Assembly (NCBI GenBank): GCA_046329495.1
Contig: JAXLUO010000001.1
Coordinates: 248,001 to 312,000 of the forward strand
Direction: 5' to 3'
Length of the DNA stretch: 64,000 nt
From: Bog-950 sp046329495
Lineage (GTDB): Bacteria; Bacteroidota; Bacteroidia; Chitinophagales; LD1
The translations under genes were made by a program, and so were the position numbers. Shown in pieces: positions 42,901-50,352 of the stretch (within the stretch, counting starts at the first letter, position 1; each line of letters starts with the position of its first letter). The notes beneath the pieces were generated by a model, which was not told the DNA's origin, did no database searches, and saw nothing but the letters and a program-made list of their open reading frames with translations.

Positions 42901-43324
42901 ATTTGCTGAAATGGCCCGCATGCAGGAGCAAATACGCCGCGAACTTGAAAAGATTAATGCCACGGAGAATAAGGACGGAAAAAATCCGCTGGGTAACCTG
43001 GGCGATGCTATCAATAAAATGAAGCAAACGGAGGAACAACTGGTAAACAAGCAACTAACTACCGAAATGCTGAAACGTCAGCAGGATATTACCGTAAAAC
43101 TATTAGAGGCAGAAAATGCTCAGCGTCAACGTGATGAGAAGCCGGAGCGGGAAAGTAATACGGGTAAGGATGCACCGCGGACATTACCGCCTTCGATAGA
43201 AGAGTATTTAAAGGCCAGACAGAGCGAAACGGACTTCTATAAGACTGTTCCGCCCGCGTTGAAGCCTTATTATAAGAGTTTGACAGAAAAGTATTTCCGT
43301 AACATTACCTCGCCTACGCCGTAA
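39938..43324 (+). CDS. DUF4175 coiled-coil membrane protein
   Basis: A 1128-residue protein typical of Bacteroidota. There are three membrane helices in the first 175 residues (~25-45, ~58-78, ~153-170), then a beta-rich region (~185-485, with a Big-like GFEVACDYPAYTGKP), and a very long Lys/Glu/Gln-rich coiled coil (~489-795), and further on a glutamine-rich stretch (~914-930) followed by a single CMKCKKPG motif (~936). The coiled coil is encoded by purine-rich DNA, which also gives the long false frames on the opposite strand. DUF4175 members often lie near MoxR-type ATPase and BatA/BatB genes, which are not seen here. Function unknown; a structural envelope role is conceivable. Confidence 0.85.
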   Translation: MQGIQYNELIHKLDKFIRKYYTNQLLRGLIFSAVYVLGLFLLINVAEYYLYLSPALRKVLFYGFLLSSALFVGRFVCLPLLHYYRLGKIISYEQAARIIGTHFTDVKDKLLNVLQLHHEASKSDAALLLAAIDQKAVELKPVDFSFAIDLSKNRKYLRYLAPPALILLFIIIAAPNVIKEGTKRLLHNDTYYEREAPFKFVVLNKELKALQFENFELQVQTEGDALPAEVFIETDKTSARLKKKSANLFTYEFTNLQKSTNFRFTANGFNSPEFKLDVVARPVVAGFEVACDYPAYTGKPDEVLKNLGDLVVPEGTKLTWRFNTQNVERIQIGMGDSLYTAKRAGDEAFTFSKTVFQSAQYVLKVSNNSVQDADSALYSLNVSPDLYPVINVEEKKDSATQKYFYYGGEVSDDYGVRRLTFNYALTRADSTEPSLSKSVDVAFTPGLASRFTYYWSLSDFGIKPGDKLSYYFEVWDNDGIHGSKSSRSNLMTLLMPTMNELNKEIAKDNNELKDDLKQTMKDAKDLKKELEKMQDKLMDKSNLNWDDKKNLQENIDKQKAMQEQLKEMKEKMDQNFEKQNEFKDVSESIKEKQKNLQELFDKVMDDEMKKLYDKLEKMLEQLQKKDALDKMEDMQANNEKLEKELDRMLELFKKLEMEQKMEETIQKLDKLADKQDQLAKETEKNQDNKGNTKDQQKQQELKEQQEKLNQETKEAQKDIDDLKKLNEETKSGLDMKETEQSMDNAEKQQQDAQQQMNQNQNSNASKNQKNAANNMKNAAQKMSDMKNQMEQEQEAEDMQAIRQLLENIVKLSFDEEKLMADVKATNINNPKYVDLMKEQQRIRENSKMVEDSLYAVARRQESIKSFVTKEITNVNKFLGKSIDDMEDRNVVRALGNQQFVMTGYNNLALMLSEALQQMQQQMSEQQQQQQNGSPKMCMKCKKPGNGLPNLSKMQKQLNDKINQLGEQMKKEGQGQKSGVGQGQGYSKEFAEMARMQEQIRRELEKINATENKDGKNPLGNLGDAINKMKQTEEQLVNKQLTTEMLKRQQDITVKLLEAENAQRQRDEKPERESNTGKDAPRTLPPSIEEYLKARQSETDFYKTVPPALKPYYKSLTEKYFRNITSPTP

Positions 43325-43356
43325 AAGGTTTAGATGTTTAAACAGGTATTTGGAAT

Positions 43357-43386
43357 TTTGATATAGATAGTTTTAGTTTACCTTCG
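43357..43386 (+). promoter_or_regulatory. promoter of the RsbW-like gene
   Basis: TTTG (43357-43360), 18 bp, TACCTTCG (43379-43386): a good Bacteroidetes-type promoter with one change in the -7 box, ending 17 nt before the GTG start at 43404. Confidence 0.5.
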
Positions 43387-43403
43387 CAACGCATTTTTAA
43401 ATA

Positions 43404-43802
43404 GTGAAAGTCCTTAAGTTAACATCCCGGCCCGAAAACATCTCTGTAGTAGAGAAGTTTATCGATGACTTAAAAGGTGAATTAAACATTGGCGACGATG
43501 TTTATGGCAATATCCTTATTTCGCTAACCGAGGCGGCCAATAACGCCATTATACACGGTAATAAATGCGATGAAAAGAAAGAAGTATCCATTGAATACGG
43601 TGTAGACGGCCGTGGCAAGAACCTGACCTTTATTATTAAAGACCAGGGCCCCGGATTTGACTATAACAACCTGCCCGATCCCACAGCTCCGGAGAACCTG
43701 GAAAAAACAAGCGGCCGCGGTGTGTTTTTAATGATGCAACTGGCTGATATGGTGGTGTTTTCCGATAACGGCGCTACCGTGGAAATGAGTTTCCGCATAT
43801 AA
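43404..43802 (+). CDS. RsbW-like serine kinase / ATP-binding protein
   Basis: A 132-residue HATPase_c_2 domain protein: N-box SLTEAANNAIIHGNK, G1 DQGPGFD, G2 GRGVFLMMQLAD. Such stand-alone kinases act as anti-sigma factors that phosphorylate an STAS-domain antagonist, in partner-switching systems. No antagonist or sigma gene is adjacent. The start codon is GTG (43404-43406), supported by a promoter just upstream. It is transcribed in the same direction as the DUF4175 gene but has its own promoter. Confidence 0.87.
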   Translation: MKVLKLTSRPENISVVEKFIDDLKGELNIGDDVYGNILISLTEAANNAIIHGNKCDEKKEVSIEYGVDGRGKNLTFIIKDQGPGFDYNNLPDPTAPENLEKTSGRGVFLMMQLADMVVFSDNGATVEMSFRI

Positions 43803-43846
43803 CTTCAACCAATTTTTACTGCAATTACTTACAGTACGGTAGTGTG

Positions 43847-44200
43847 CTATGCTGAGGCTATATCGTCGTTCAACTCTCCGCTAAGGATAGCCTCGATAAT
43901 ATAACGGGACACCATGCCTACAGCAGCGGTTACTACCAATTTACCCAGGAAGCTGTTTTTACGCATACCGAATATTACCAGGGTGGTTACCGAAACATAG
44001 CGTAGCAGTGTTTTTTTATCTATCTGCCCGATGTATTCCTTTACCATACCGAACACCTGTTGGGCCATTTCCTCTATTTGCTCAAAGTGGATGCGTTCGC
44101 CATCAGCACCGCCTGCGGTAAATTCGGGTTCATAGTTCTCATCCTGCTCGTTGCCCTGTTGTTCTCCGCGGTTATCGCGCTTTCTGTTTCCCTTCATCAT
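43847..44200 (-). CDS. small membrane protein, function unknown
   Basis: I start at the ATG at 44198-44200 (117 residues); an earlier ATG at 44227 would add 9 residues. The first ~35 residues are polar and acidic (RGEQQGNEQDENYEPEF), the middle is helical (FEQIEEMAQQVFGMVKEYIGQ) and the C-terminal part is hydrophobic with one or two membrane helices (LLRYVSVTTLVIFG, LGKLVVTAAVGMVSRYI). I do not recognise it. It is convergent with the RsbW-like gene. A stable hairpin lies just upstream of its start. Confidence 0.6.
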   Translation of the reverse strand: MMKGNRKRDNRGEQQGNEQDENYEPEFTAGGADGERIHFEQIEEMAQQVFGMVKEYIGQIDKKTLLRYVSVTTLVIFGMRKNSFLGKLVVTAAVGMVSRYIIEAILSGELNDDIASA

Positions 44201-44232
44201 ATTATCTGGTTTTATGTGTGTTTGCAATAAAA

Positions 44233-44269
44233 GGTTACGGCCTCATTCCGAAGGAACTAAGCCGTAACC
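44233..44269. promoter_or_regulatory. two-tier hairpin upstream of the small membrane-protein gene
   Basis: GGTTACGGC (44233-44241) and GCCGTAACC (44261-44269) are perfect 9-bp arms; inside them TTCC (44246-44249) and GGAA (44253-44256) form a second stem around GAA. On the minus strand the structure is followed by TTTTATTG, so it looks like a terminator or attenuator placed ~33-60 bp before the ATG of the 43847-44200 gene. Confidence 0.5.
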
Positions 44270-44483
44270 CAACCTAAACTCCAAAACGACCACCATTGCG
44301 GATGCAAGGCGGTATATCATTTCCCGGTTAAGCTGTTCGGGGTTGCTTCTAAAAATGTACCTGTGTTGTATAGCACTGTATAGCAACTAATGAGCAAGGA
44401 TAGCGCCATTACCAGCCCGGGCACTGTGGCAGGAATGTGTACAAAAGCTATGTACCCCGCGTTAGCATGATAAAGAACCATAC

Positions 44484-44873
44484 ATGGAAAAAGCCTGGCA
44501 GTATTTAGATAATTACTTTGATAAACTATCGGTAACAGCCACGCGGATATTCGGGCATTGGCTGGTGTTTATAATGGCATTGGGTATTATAGCTTACTGG
44601 ATGTTGGGTAGAGATTGGCATACTACAACAGCGGTTGATGCCATCCGCGATTTTATATTGTGCGTTACATTCCTCAGTTTTTTTATCATTCAAAAATCGT
44701 TCAGCCGGTTTTCGAAAGCGTTGCAATTAAAGTTGGATGAACTGGTGGCCACGCAAGAAAAAGCACGCAACGATTTAATAAAAGCAGAAGATAAAACCGA
44801 AGCCGAACTTACCGAAATGAGCAAGGAACATGAAAAGCTGCTAAAGCAAAAAGGCAACGAAAAGCGCGGTTAG
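44484..44873 (+). CDS. low-affinity iron permease family protein
   Basis: A 129-residue protein with two membrane helices (~24-42 and ~60-75) and a charged coiled-coil tail (DELVATQEKARNDLIKAEDKTEAELTEMSKEH). The arrangement LSVTATRIFGHWLVFIMALGIIAYWML followed by FILCVTFLSFFIIQKSFSR matches the small bacterial proteins of PF04120, named after yeast Fet4. The iron-transport role of these short bacterial members is not proven. It ends 2 bp before the convergent SDR gene. Confidence 0.8.
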   Translation: MEKAWQYLDNYFDKLSVTATRIFGHWLVFIMALGIIAYWMLGRDWHTTTAVDAIRDFILCVTFLSFFIIQKSFSRFSKALQLKLDELVATQEKARNDLIKAEDKTEAELTEMSKEHEKLLKQKGNEKRG

Positions 44874-44875
44874 CA

Positions 44876-45724
44876 CTACTGACGCGGATGACGCAGGTAC
44901 GCAATTTCATCATCACCGGCACGCAGGTCGTGCTTGCTTTCCTTACCATTTACATTTTCCATTTGTTTACGTGCCATAGATGTTACCATTTGGTTTGGCA
45001 ACAGCGTGCTCATTACAATTTGTTTATTTACACCGGGGCCCATAGCATGTGGTTTACCTTCCATTAAAGCTTTGTAGCCGGCTTCGGCAACTGCCGCCGC
45101 TGAAGATGGATTGCTTTGCGCTGCGACCGTAAATTGTGCATTTGCCTTATTAAAAAAGTCGGTATCGGTAGCACCGGGTATAAGTGCAGTAATGGTAATG
45201 TCGGTATCGTTCATTTCGTTGATCAGCGAATCGGTAAAGGATAACACAAATGCTTTAGTAGCGGCATATACACTAAGCAGGGGCGTAGGCTGATACGAAG
45301 CGATGGAAGCCAGGTTCAGTATTTTACCCCGGTTTTCTTTCAGCATTTCGCGCAGGAAGTGTTTAGTGAGCTGCACTACAGAAATAATATTGAGATTGAT
45401 AATGGCTAATTCCTTCTCGAAAGAAGTATCGGTAAAGAAACCGTGCTCGCCCATGCCGGCATCGTTTACCAGCACATCAACTTTTAAACTTAGTTCACAG
45501 CAATAGGCGCAAATTTTATTGGCTTCGCCGGGCACCGCAAGATCTACCACAATGCTATGCACTTCGTGTGCACCCAGGCCGCGCAGTTCCGCTGCTGTTT
45601 TTTGCAGGGTTTCATCGCTGCGTCCGCAAATGATAAGTGCGTAATGATCGCGGGCAAACAGTTTGGCTAATTCGTAACCAATGCCGCTGGTAGCGCCGGT
45701 AATTAAGGCAGTTTCGGTTGTCAT
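44876..45724 (-). CDS. SDR family oxidoreductase
   Basis: A 282-residue short-chain dehydrogenase/reductase. The NAD(P)-binding TGATSGIG is at residues 10-17, the Ser of the catalytic set is S141 in LNLASIASYQ, and Y153 and K157 are in SVYAATKAF. The common NNAG motif reads NDAG (87-90). The C-terminal ~40 residues (QMENVNGKESKHDLRAGDDEIAYLRHPRQ) are a polar extension. The substrate cannot be predicted. It is convergent with the iron-permease gene and divergent from the glycosyltransferase at 45941. Confidence 0.88.
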   Translation of the reverse strand: MTTETALITGATSGIGYELAKLFARDHYALIICGRSDETLQKTAAELRGLGAHEVHSIVVDLAVPGEANKICAYCCELSLKVDVLVNDAGMGEHGFFTDTSFEKELAIINLNIISVVQLTKHFLREMLKENRGKILNLASIASYQPTPLLSVYAATKAFVLSFTDSLINEMNDTDITITALIPGATDTDFFNKANAQFTVAAQSNPSSAAAVAEAGYKALMEGKPHAMGPGVNKQIVMSTLLPNQMVTSMARKQMENVNGKESKHDLRAGDDEIAYLRHPRQ

Positions 45725-45940
45725 GGTATTCGGTTTTACAGGAGGTGCTAAAAAAATATGCCCGTTGGCAGGCGTTACCTCCGCCCTTGTGCAGCAGCTA
45801 ACAAGTTGCTAATTAATTTATTGTAAATCATAGGAATCAAATTCCTCAAAACGGGAGACGAAGGAAAGGCTGCTACTGGGCGGGGCTGTTGTGGTACAAT
45901 GTTTTAATAAACCGCCTGCACAAATAAATCAGTTAATAAA

Positions 45941-47071
45941 ATGGATAACAGTCTTGTAACCCCTTCAACTTTTTCCCCCGCCTATGACATTATAGTTTTT
46001 TCGCATTTACGTTGGGAGTTTGTTTTTCAGCGTCCACAGCATATCATCAGCAGGTTAGCTAAAAAGTACAATGTGTTGTTTGTGGAAGAACCGGTTGCGT
46101 ATAACGAGACCGAGCGCAACACCTATAACAACTTTAACCCAATGCCCGGTGTTACCGTTTGGCAGCCGAGGGTAAAATCAATAAACGCTATGCCTGCTTT
46201 ACTGAACCAGTACCTGGGAAACACCGAACAGGCTACGGCCTGGTTTTACTCTGCTGCCTTTGTGGATGTGTTGAATAAATTCAGTTTCCGGAAGGTGATA
46301 TATGACTGCATGGATGAGCTAACGCTTTTTCAGGGTGCACCGCAAGAGCTGCAGGATCAGGAGGAACAATTATTAGCGAAGGCGCATGTAGTATTTACCG
46401 GCGGTAAGCTATTGTTTGAAGCCAAGAAGAAGCGCCATGCGAACGTGTATTGTTTTCCGAGTTCGGTAGATGTAAAGCATTTTCAAAAAGCGCTGAATGG
46501 CATTGAAGTGCCGGCGGATATGAATTTTAAAAGGCCGGTTATTGGTTACTACGGAGTAATTGATGAGCGTATTGATTATGATTTAATAAGGGAGTCTGCC
46601 GCGCTAATGCCTGACGTGAGTTTTGTAATGATTGGCCCGGTTGTGAAGGTAGACCCGGCCCATTTACCGCAAGCTGCCAACCTGCATTACCTGGGTATGA
46701 AGCCATATGCGTACTTACCGCATTATCTGAAGGGAATGGACATAGCCATGATGCCATTTGCGCTGAACCCTTCCACGAAGTTTATTAGTCCGACGAAGAC
46801 ACTGGAGTATATGGCGGCGCATAAGCCAATCATCTCTACGCCTATATATGATGTGATACGCGATTACGGTTCGTTTATTGAAATTGTTGCCAATGCACAG
46901 GGATTTGCGCATGTGGCAAGAAAAATTTTAAGCGCCACCTGGGAAGCGCGTCCGCAGATGGTGAAATCGTACACCACGATACTAAACAATACCTCCTGGG
47001 ATATTACGGTGCAGAAGATGGATCAACTGGCAAAACCGGAACGTGTATGCGACAAGGCTATGATATCGTAA
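45941..47071 (+). CDS. glycosyltransferase (TuaH-like, GT4 type)
   Basis: A 376-residue GT-B glycosyltransferase. The N-terminal part YDIIVFSHLRWEFVFQRPQHIISRLAKKY is characteristic of the TuaH-like group (teichuronic acid glycosyltransferases), and the C-terminal Rossmann domain has GYYGVIDERIDYDL, YLPHYLKGMDIAMMPF and ISPTKTLEYMAAHKPIISTP, the last being the usual donor-binding motif. It is the first gene of an apparent operon; its end overlaps the UDP-galactopyranose mutase start by 25 bp, so the two are probably coupled. It could transfer galactofuranose or another sugar. Confidence 0.85.
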   Translation: MDNSLVTPSTFSPAYDIIVFSHLRWEFVFQRPQHIISRLAKKYNVLFVEEPVAYNETERNTYNNFNPMPGVTVWQPRVKSINAMPALLNQYLGNTEQATAWFYSAAFVDVLNKFSFRKVIYDCMDELTLFQGAPQELQDQEEQLLAKAHVVFTGGKLLFEAKKKRHANVYCFPSSVDVKHFQKALNGIEVPADMNFKRPVIGYYGVIDERIDYDLIRESAALMPDVSFVMIGPVVKVDPAHLPQAANLHYLGMKPYAYLPHYLKGMDIAMMPFALNPSTKFISPTKTLEYMAAHKPIISTPIYDVIRDYGSFIEIVANAQGFAHVARKILSATWEARPQMVKSYTTILNNTSWDITVQKMDQLAKPERVCDKAMIS

Positions 47072-48201
47072 TTATTGGTGCGGGTATTTCGGGAGCTGTA
47101 TTGGCACAACAGGCAGCGGCGGCAGGTAAAAAAGTACTGGTGCTTGAAAAGCGCAACCACATTGCCGGTAATTGCTATGACTATATCGACGAGAATGATG
47201 TACTGGTATCGAAGTACGGCGCTCATCTGTTTCATACCAACGATGAGGGCGTATGGGAATATGTAAACAGATATGCCAGTTGGTACCCCTGGGAGCACCG
47301 TGTATTGGCTATGGTGGATGGAGAGTTGGTGCCCGTGCCAGTAAATATTACTACCGTAAACAAGTTGCTGGGCACAAACATCAACAACGAGGAAGAAATG
47401 AAAAAGTGGTTGGCAGAGAATACTGTAAGCTACAGCAACCCAACCAATGGTAAAGAAGCAGCCCTATCAAGAGTTGGCGAGTATTTGTACGAGAAGATGT
47501 TCAGGCATTATACCAAGAAGCAGTGGGATAAATACCCCGAAGAATTAGATGCTTCGGTATTGAACAGAATACCCGTGCGTACTAACCATGATGACCGGTA
47601 TTTTAGCGATAAATACCAGGCCCTGCCCCAAGGAGGCTATACACAGTTGTTTGAACGCCTGCTTGATCATCCGAACATAGAGGTAAAGCTGAATACCGAT
47701 TACTTTGATGTAAAGGATAAGATAAGCGGTTATGAGAAGTTGATCTATACCGGACCAATTGATAGGTTCTTCAATTTTGCCTATAGCGAATTGCATCCGT
47801 TAGAATATCGCTCCATCAATTTTGTAAGCGAAACTGTAGAGGCGGAATACTTTCAACCAAATTCGGTAGTTAATTACCCTGGCAAAGAGGTTGGGTTTAC
47901 CAGGATTATTGAATACAAACATTTTGGTAATCAGCAATCGAAGCGCACGACTATTGTAAGAGAGTACACTACCGATGAAGGTGAGCCGTATTACCCGGTA
48001 CCAACGGAAAAGAACAGGCAAACCTATGAGCTATACCGCAAGGCCGCTGAGACATTACCTGATGTGTACTTTGTGGGCCGCTTAGCTAATTACAAGTACT
48101 TTAACATGGATCAGGCATTTCGCAATGCACTGGATGTGGCGGCAGACTTGTTCGGAACCGTTGAAGGCCATCAAATAAGTATTTCAAAACGGGTAAAATG
48201 A
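47047..48201 (+). CDS. glf: UDP-galactopyranose mutase
   Basis: Glf is the FAD enzyme that interconverts UDP-galactopyranose and UDP-galactofuranose. The 384-residue protein starts with IVIIGAGISGAVLAQQAA and VLEKRNHIAGNCYD (FAD binding), then KYGAHLFHTNDEGVWEYV, PVPVNITTVNKLLG, YTKKQWDKYPEELDASVLNRIPVR and, at the end, GRLANYKYFNMDQAFRNALD, all strongly conserved in this family. It overlaps the preceding glycosyltransferase by 25 bp and the next gene by 4 bp (ATGA). Its presence implies galactofuranose in a surface glycan. Confidence 0.97.
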   Translation: MRQGYDIVIIGAGISGAVLAQQAAAAGKKVLVLEKRNHIAGNCYDYIDENDVLVSKYGAHLFHTNDEGVWEYVNRYASWYPWEHRVLAMVDGELVPVPVNITTVNKLLGTNINNEEEMKKWLAENTVSYSNPTNGKEAALSRVGEYLYEKMFRHYTKKQWDKYPEELDASVLNRIPVRTNHDDRYFSDKYQALPQGGYTQLFERLLDHPNIEVKLNTDYFDVKDKISGYEKLIYTGPIDRFFNFAYSELHPLEYRSINFVSETVEAEYFQPNSVVNYPGKEVGFTRIIEYKHFGNQQSKRTTIVREYTTDEGEPYYPVPTEKNRQTYELYRKAAETLPDVYFVGRLANYKYFNMDQAFRNALDVAADLFGTVEGHQISISKRVK

Positions 48202-49364
48202 AAAAACCATTGTTCAGCAGTTTTTTTATGGCAGGGTACGAATGTGCCGACCATTTGAACTGTTATGGCAACCGGGTAAATCTGCTGCAGCTAACGCAAC
48301 ATGATGTGCAGGCACGTAACGATTACCGCATTTTGAAGCAACTGGGTATTAGTACGGTACGCGAGGGTATTTGCTGGAGTGCTGTGGAGACCTATCCCTA
48401 TCACTACAATTTTGAAGAGGTTCAACACCGGATTGCTGCGGCCGAAGAATATGGTATGCAGCAGATATGGGACTTGTGTCATTTCGGCTTTCCGGATGAT
48501 TTGTATCCCACACATCCGCATTTTACCAAACGTTTTGTGGCTTTGTGTAAGGCCTTTTGTGAAGTGTACAAGAATTGTTCGAGCCAACGATTGTTGGTAG
48601 TGCCTATTAATGAGATAAGCTTCTTGGCTTGGTTGGGAGGTGAAGCAAAGGGTACCGCACCATTTGCCGTGAACAGTGGTTACGAGGTGAAATATCAATT
48701 ATGTAAGGCAGCCATTGCGGGCATAAAAGAAATTAAGAACTGTTTGCCGGATGCAGTGGTGTTAACATCGGAGCCCTTGATAAAGGTGCATGCTGAAAAC
48801 GAAACGGAGCAGGCTGCGGCAGACAGATATAATGAATACCAATACCAGGCAACGGATATGCTATTGGGAAGAATGTGTGCGGAATTGGGAGGAAGGGAAG
48901 AATATGTAGATGTGTTAGGGCAGAACTATTATCCGAATTGCCAATGGTTATTAAACGGGCAGCAACTGGAATGGCCTGAGTTAACACAGAAACGCATACC
49001 CTTAACCGGATTGTTGTTACAAACGCAGCAACGCTACAACAAACCCCTTTGGTTAAGCGAAACCAGCGGCACAGATATTAAGCGTGGCCCCTGGCTGCGC
49101 GAAATAGCACTGGCCTGCCGCGATGTGATGGCTAAAGGTGTGGAGATGCATGGTATTTGTATCTATCCTATTATTAACCGGCCCGATTGGGATCATCCTG
49201 ATCAACTGCATCATAGTGGCTTGTGGGATTGTTTACCAGGCGGAGAGCGGGTATTGGATAAAGCTTATTACGAGGTAATTTATGACTTAATGCACGGATT
49301 GGGCTTGCAACCATACAGCGCACCTGACCCCAGGATAGTTGAAGAACCTGCCATGCCGGCCTAA
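48198..49364 (+). CDS. GH clan-A-like glycosidase, family not identified
   Basis: A 388-residue cytoplasmic-looking protein (no signal peptide) with the layout of a retaining (beta/alpha)8 glycosidase. FFMAGYECADHLNCYGNRVNLLQLTQHD resembles the beginning of GH1-like or related enzymes; E139 in VPINEISF has the position of the acid/base Glu in a strand-4 NE motif, and E288 in PLWLSETSG that of the nucleophile in strand 7. The coding overlap with glf (ATGA) shows they belong together. The substrate may be a galactose or galactofuranose glycoside. Because it lacks a signal peptide, it would act on cytoplasmic intermediates; I am not certain that it is a hydrolase. Confidence 0.65.
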   Translation: MKKPLFSSFFMAGYECADHLNCYGNRVNLLQLTQHDVQARNDYRILKQLGISTVREGICWSAVETYPYHYNFEEVQHRIAAAEEYGMQQIWDLCHFGFPDDLYPTHPHFTKRFVALCKAFCEVYKNCSSQRLLVVPINEISFLAWLGGEAKGTAPFAVNSGYEVKYQLCKAAIAGIKEIKNCLPDAVVLTSEPLIKVHAENETEQAAADRYNEYQYQATDMLLGRMCAELGGREEYVDVLGQNYYPNCQWLLNGQQLEWPELTQKRIPLTGLLLQTQQRYNKPLWLSETSGTDIKRGPWLREIALACRDVMAKGVEMHGICIYPIINRPDWDHPDQLHHSGLWDCLPGGERVLDKAYYEVIYDLMHGLGLQPYSAPDPRIVEEPAMPA

Positions 49365-49397
49365 ACTACAGTTACCGGTAAATTTCTATTTTCAGGG

Positions 49398-50348
49398 ATG
49401 CCAAATTTTCATCCGGCGCTGCGCCGCGTGCTGTTTATCATTAACCTGACTGATGTGAGCAAAACGGATTTGCGCACGGGAAGGAAAGTGAGTAATTTTT
49501 TTTCGCGGCTTACTAACTTTTTATGGGGCTACAAGTTTCCCGGATTTTATAAGGTGCTAAAGCGGGAGGTACTTTCCACAGAAGGCCATCAGATACCCAT
49601 TAAGATTTTTATACCGAAGGAAAGCAAAGAACCTTTGCCGGTGTTTATGTATTACCATGGTGGCGGTTTTGCCTATGGCACGTACGATACCAAGCCCAAT
49701 GTTTGCAAAGCTATTGCGGTAAAGGCCAATTGCATTGTTGTATCAGTTGATTACCGCTTGTCGCCCGAGCATCCTTTCCCAGCTGCTATTAACGATTGCT
49801 ATGAAGCCACCCAATGGGTAGCGGAACATGCCGGGGAGTTTGGTGGAGACGGGAAGCGGATAGCCGTAGGAGGCGAAAGCGCAGGGGGTAATTTATCGGC
49901 TTGTGTGAGTGTGATGGCGAGAGACAAGGGAACGCCCAAAATTTTGCATCAAACGCTTTTATATCCTGCCGTGGATATGACCATGAGCGAACCAAGCATT
50001 GAAAAAAACGGGCAAGGTTACATGCTTACCAAGCCGTTGATGGTAAAATTCAGAACGGCGTATGTGCCCAACGAGACCGACAGAAGAAATACCTATTGCT
50101 CGCCCACCTTTGCTGATTTAAAAGGTTTGCCGCCGGCGCTGGTGATAACGGCAGAATACGATCCGCTGGTGGATGAAGGCAATAAGTATGCGGAGAAGTT
50201 AAAGGCAGCAGGTGTGCCCGTACGGCATAAGCAGTTTAATGATACCATACACGACTTTACGCTGATGATGCCAACCGTATTGCCCGAAGCAATCGAATCG
50301 ATGGAGATGGTGGTGGAAGAAGTACGCAAGGCTTTGAGTGAGGCTTAA
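49398..50348 (+). CDS. alpha/beta-hydrolase, hormone-sensitive lipase-like esterase
   Basis: A 316-residue esterase of lipase family IV. The oxyanion-hole motif HGGG is at residues 87-90 (YYHGGGFAYG), the nucleophile S161 is in GGESAGGNLS, the Asp is in TAEYDPLVDEG and the His in IHDFTLMMP. VDYRLSPEHPFPAAINDCYEA is typical of the family. It starts 33 bp after the glycosidase-like gene and may be in the same operon, where it might remove acetyl or other ester groups, but this is only from context. No signal peptide is visible. It is convergent with the GT2 gene. Confidence 0.9.
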   Translation: MPNFHPALRRVLFIINLTDVSKTDLRTGRKVSNFFSRLTNFLWGYKFPGFYKVLKREVLSTEGHQIPIKIFIPKESKEPLPVFMYYHGGGFAYGTYDTKPNVCKAIAVKANCIVVSVDYRLSPEHPFPAAINDCYEATQWVAEHAGEFGGDGKRIAVGGESAGGNLSACVSVMARDKGTPKILHQTLLYPAVDMTMSEPSIEKNGQGYMLTKPLMVKFRTAYVPNETDRRNTYCSPTFADLKGLPPALVITAEYDPLVDEGNKYAEKLKAAGVPVRHKQFNDTIHDFTLMMPTVLPEAIESMEMVVEEVRKALSEA

Positions 50349-50352
50349 ACCA

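Noticed and set aside
44876..45724. SDR called inactive because of the NDAG motif
   Set aside because: The catalytic Ser, Tyr and Lys are all present, and the second Asn of NNAG varies in active enzymes.
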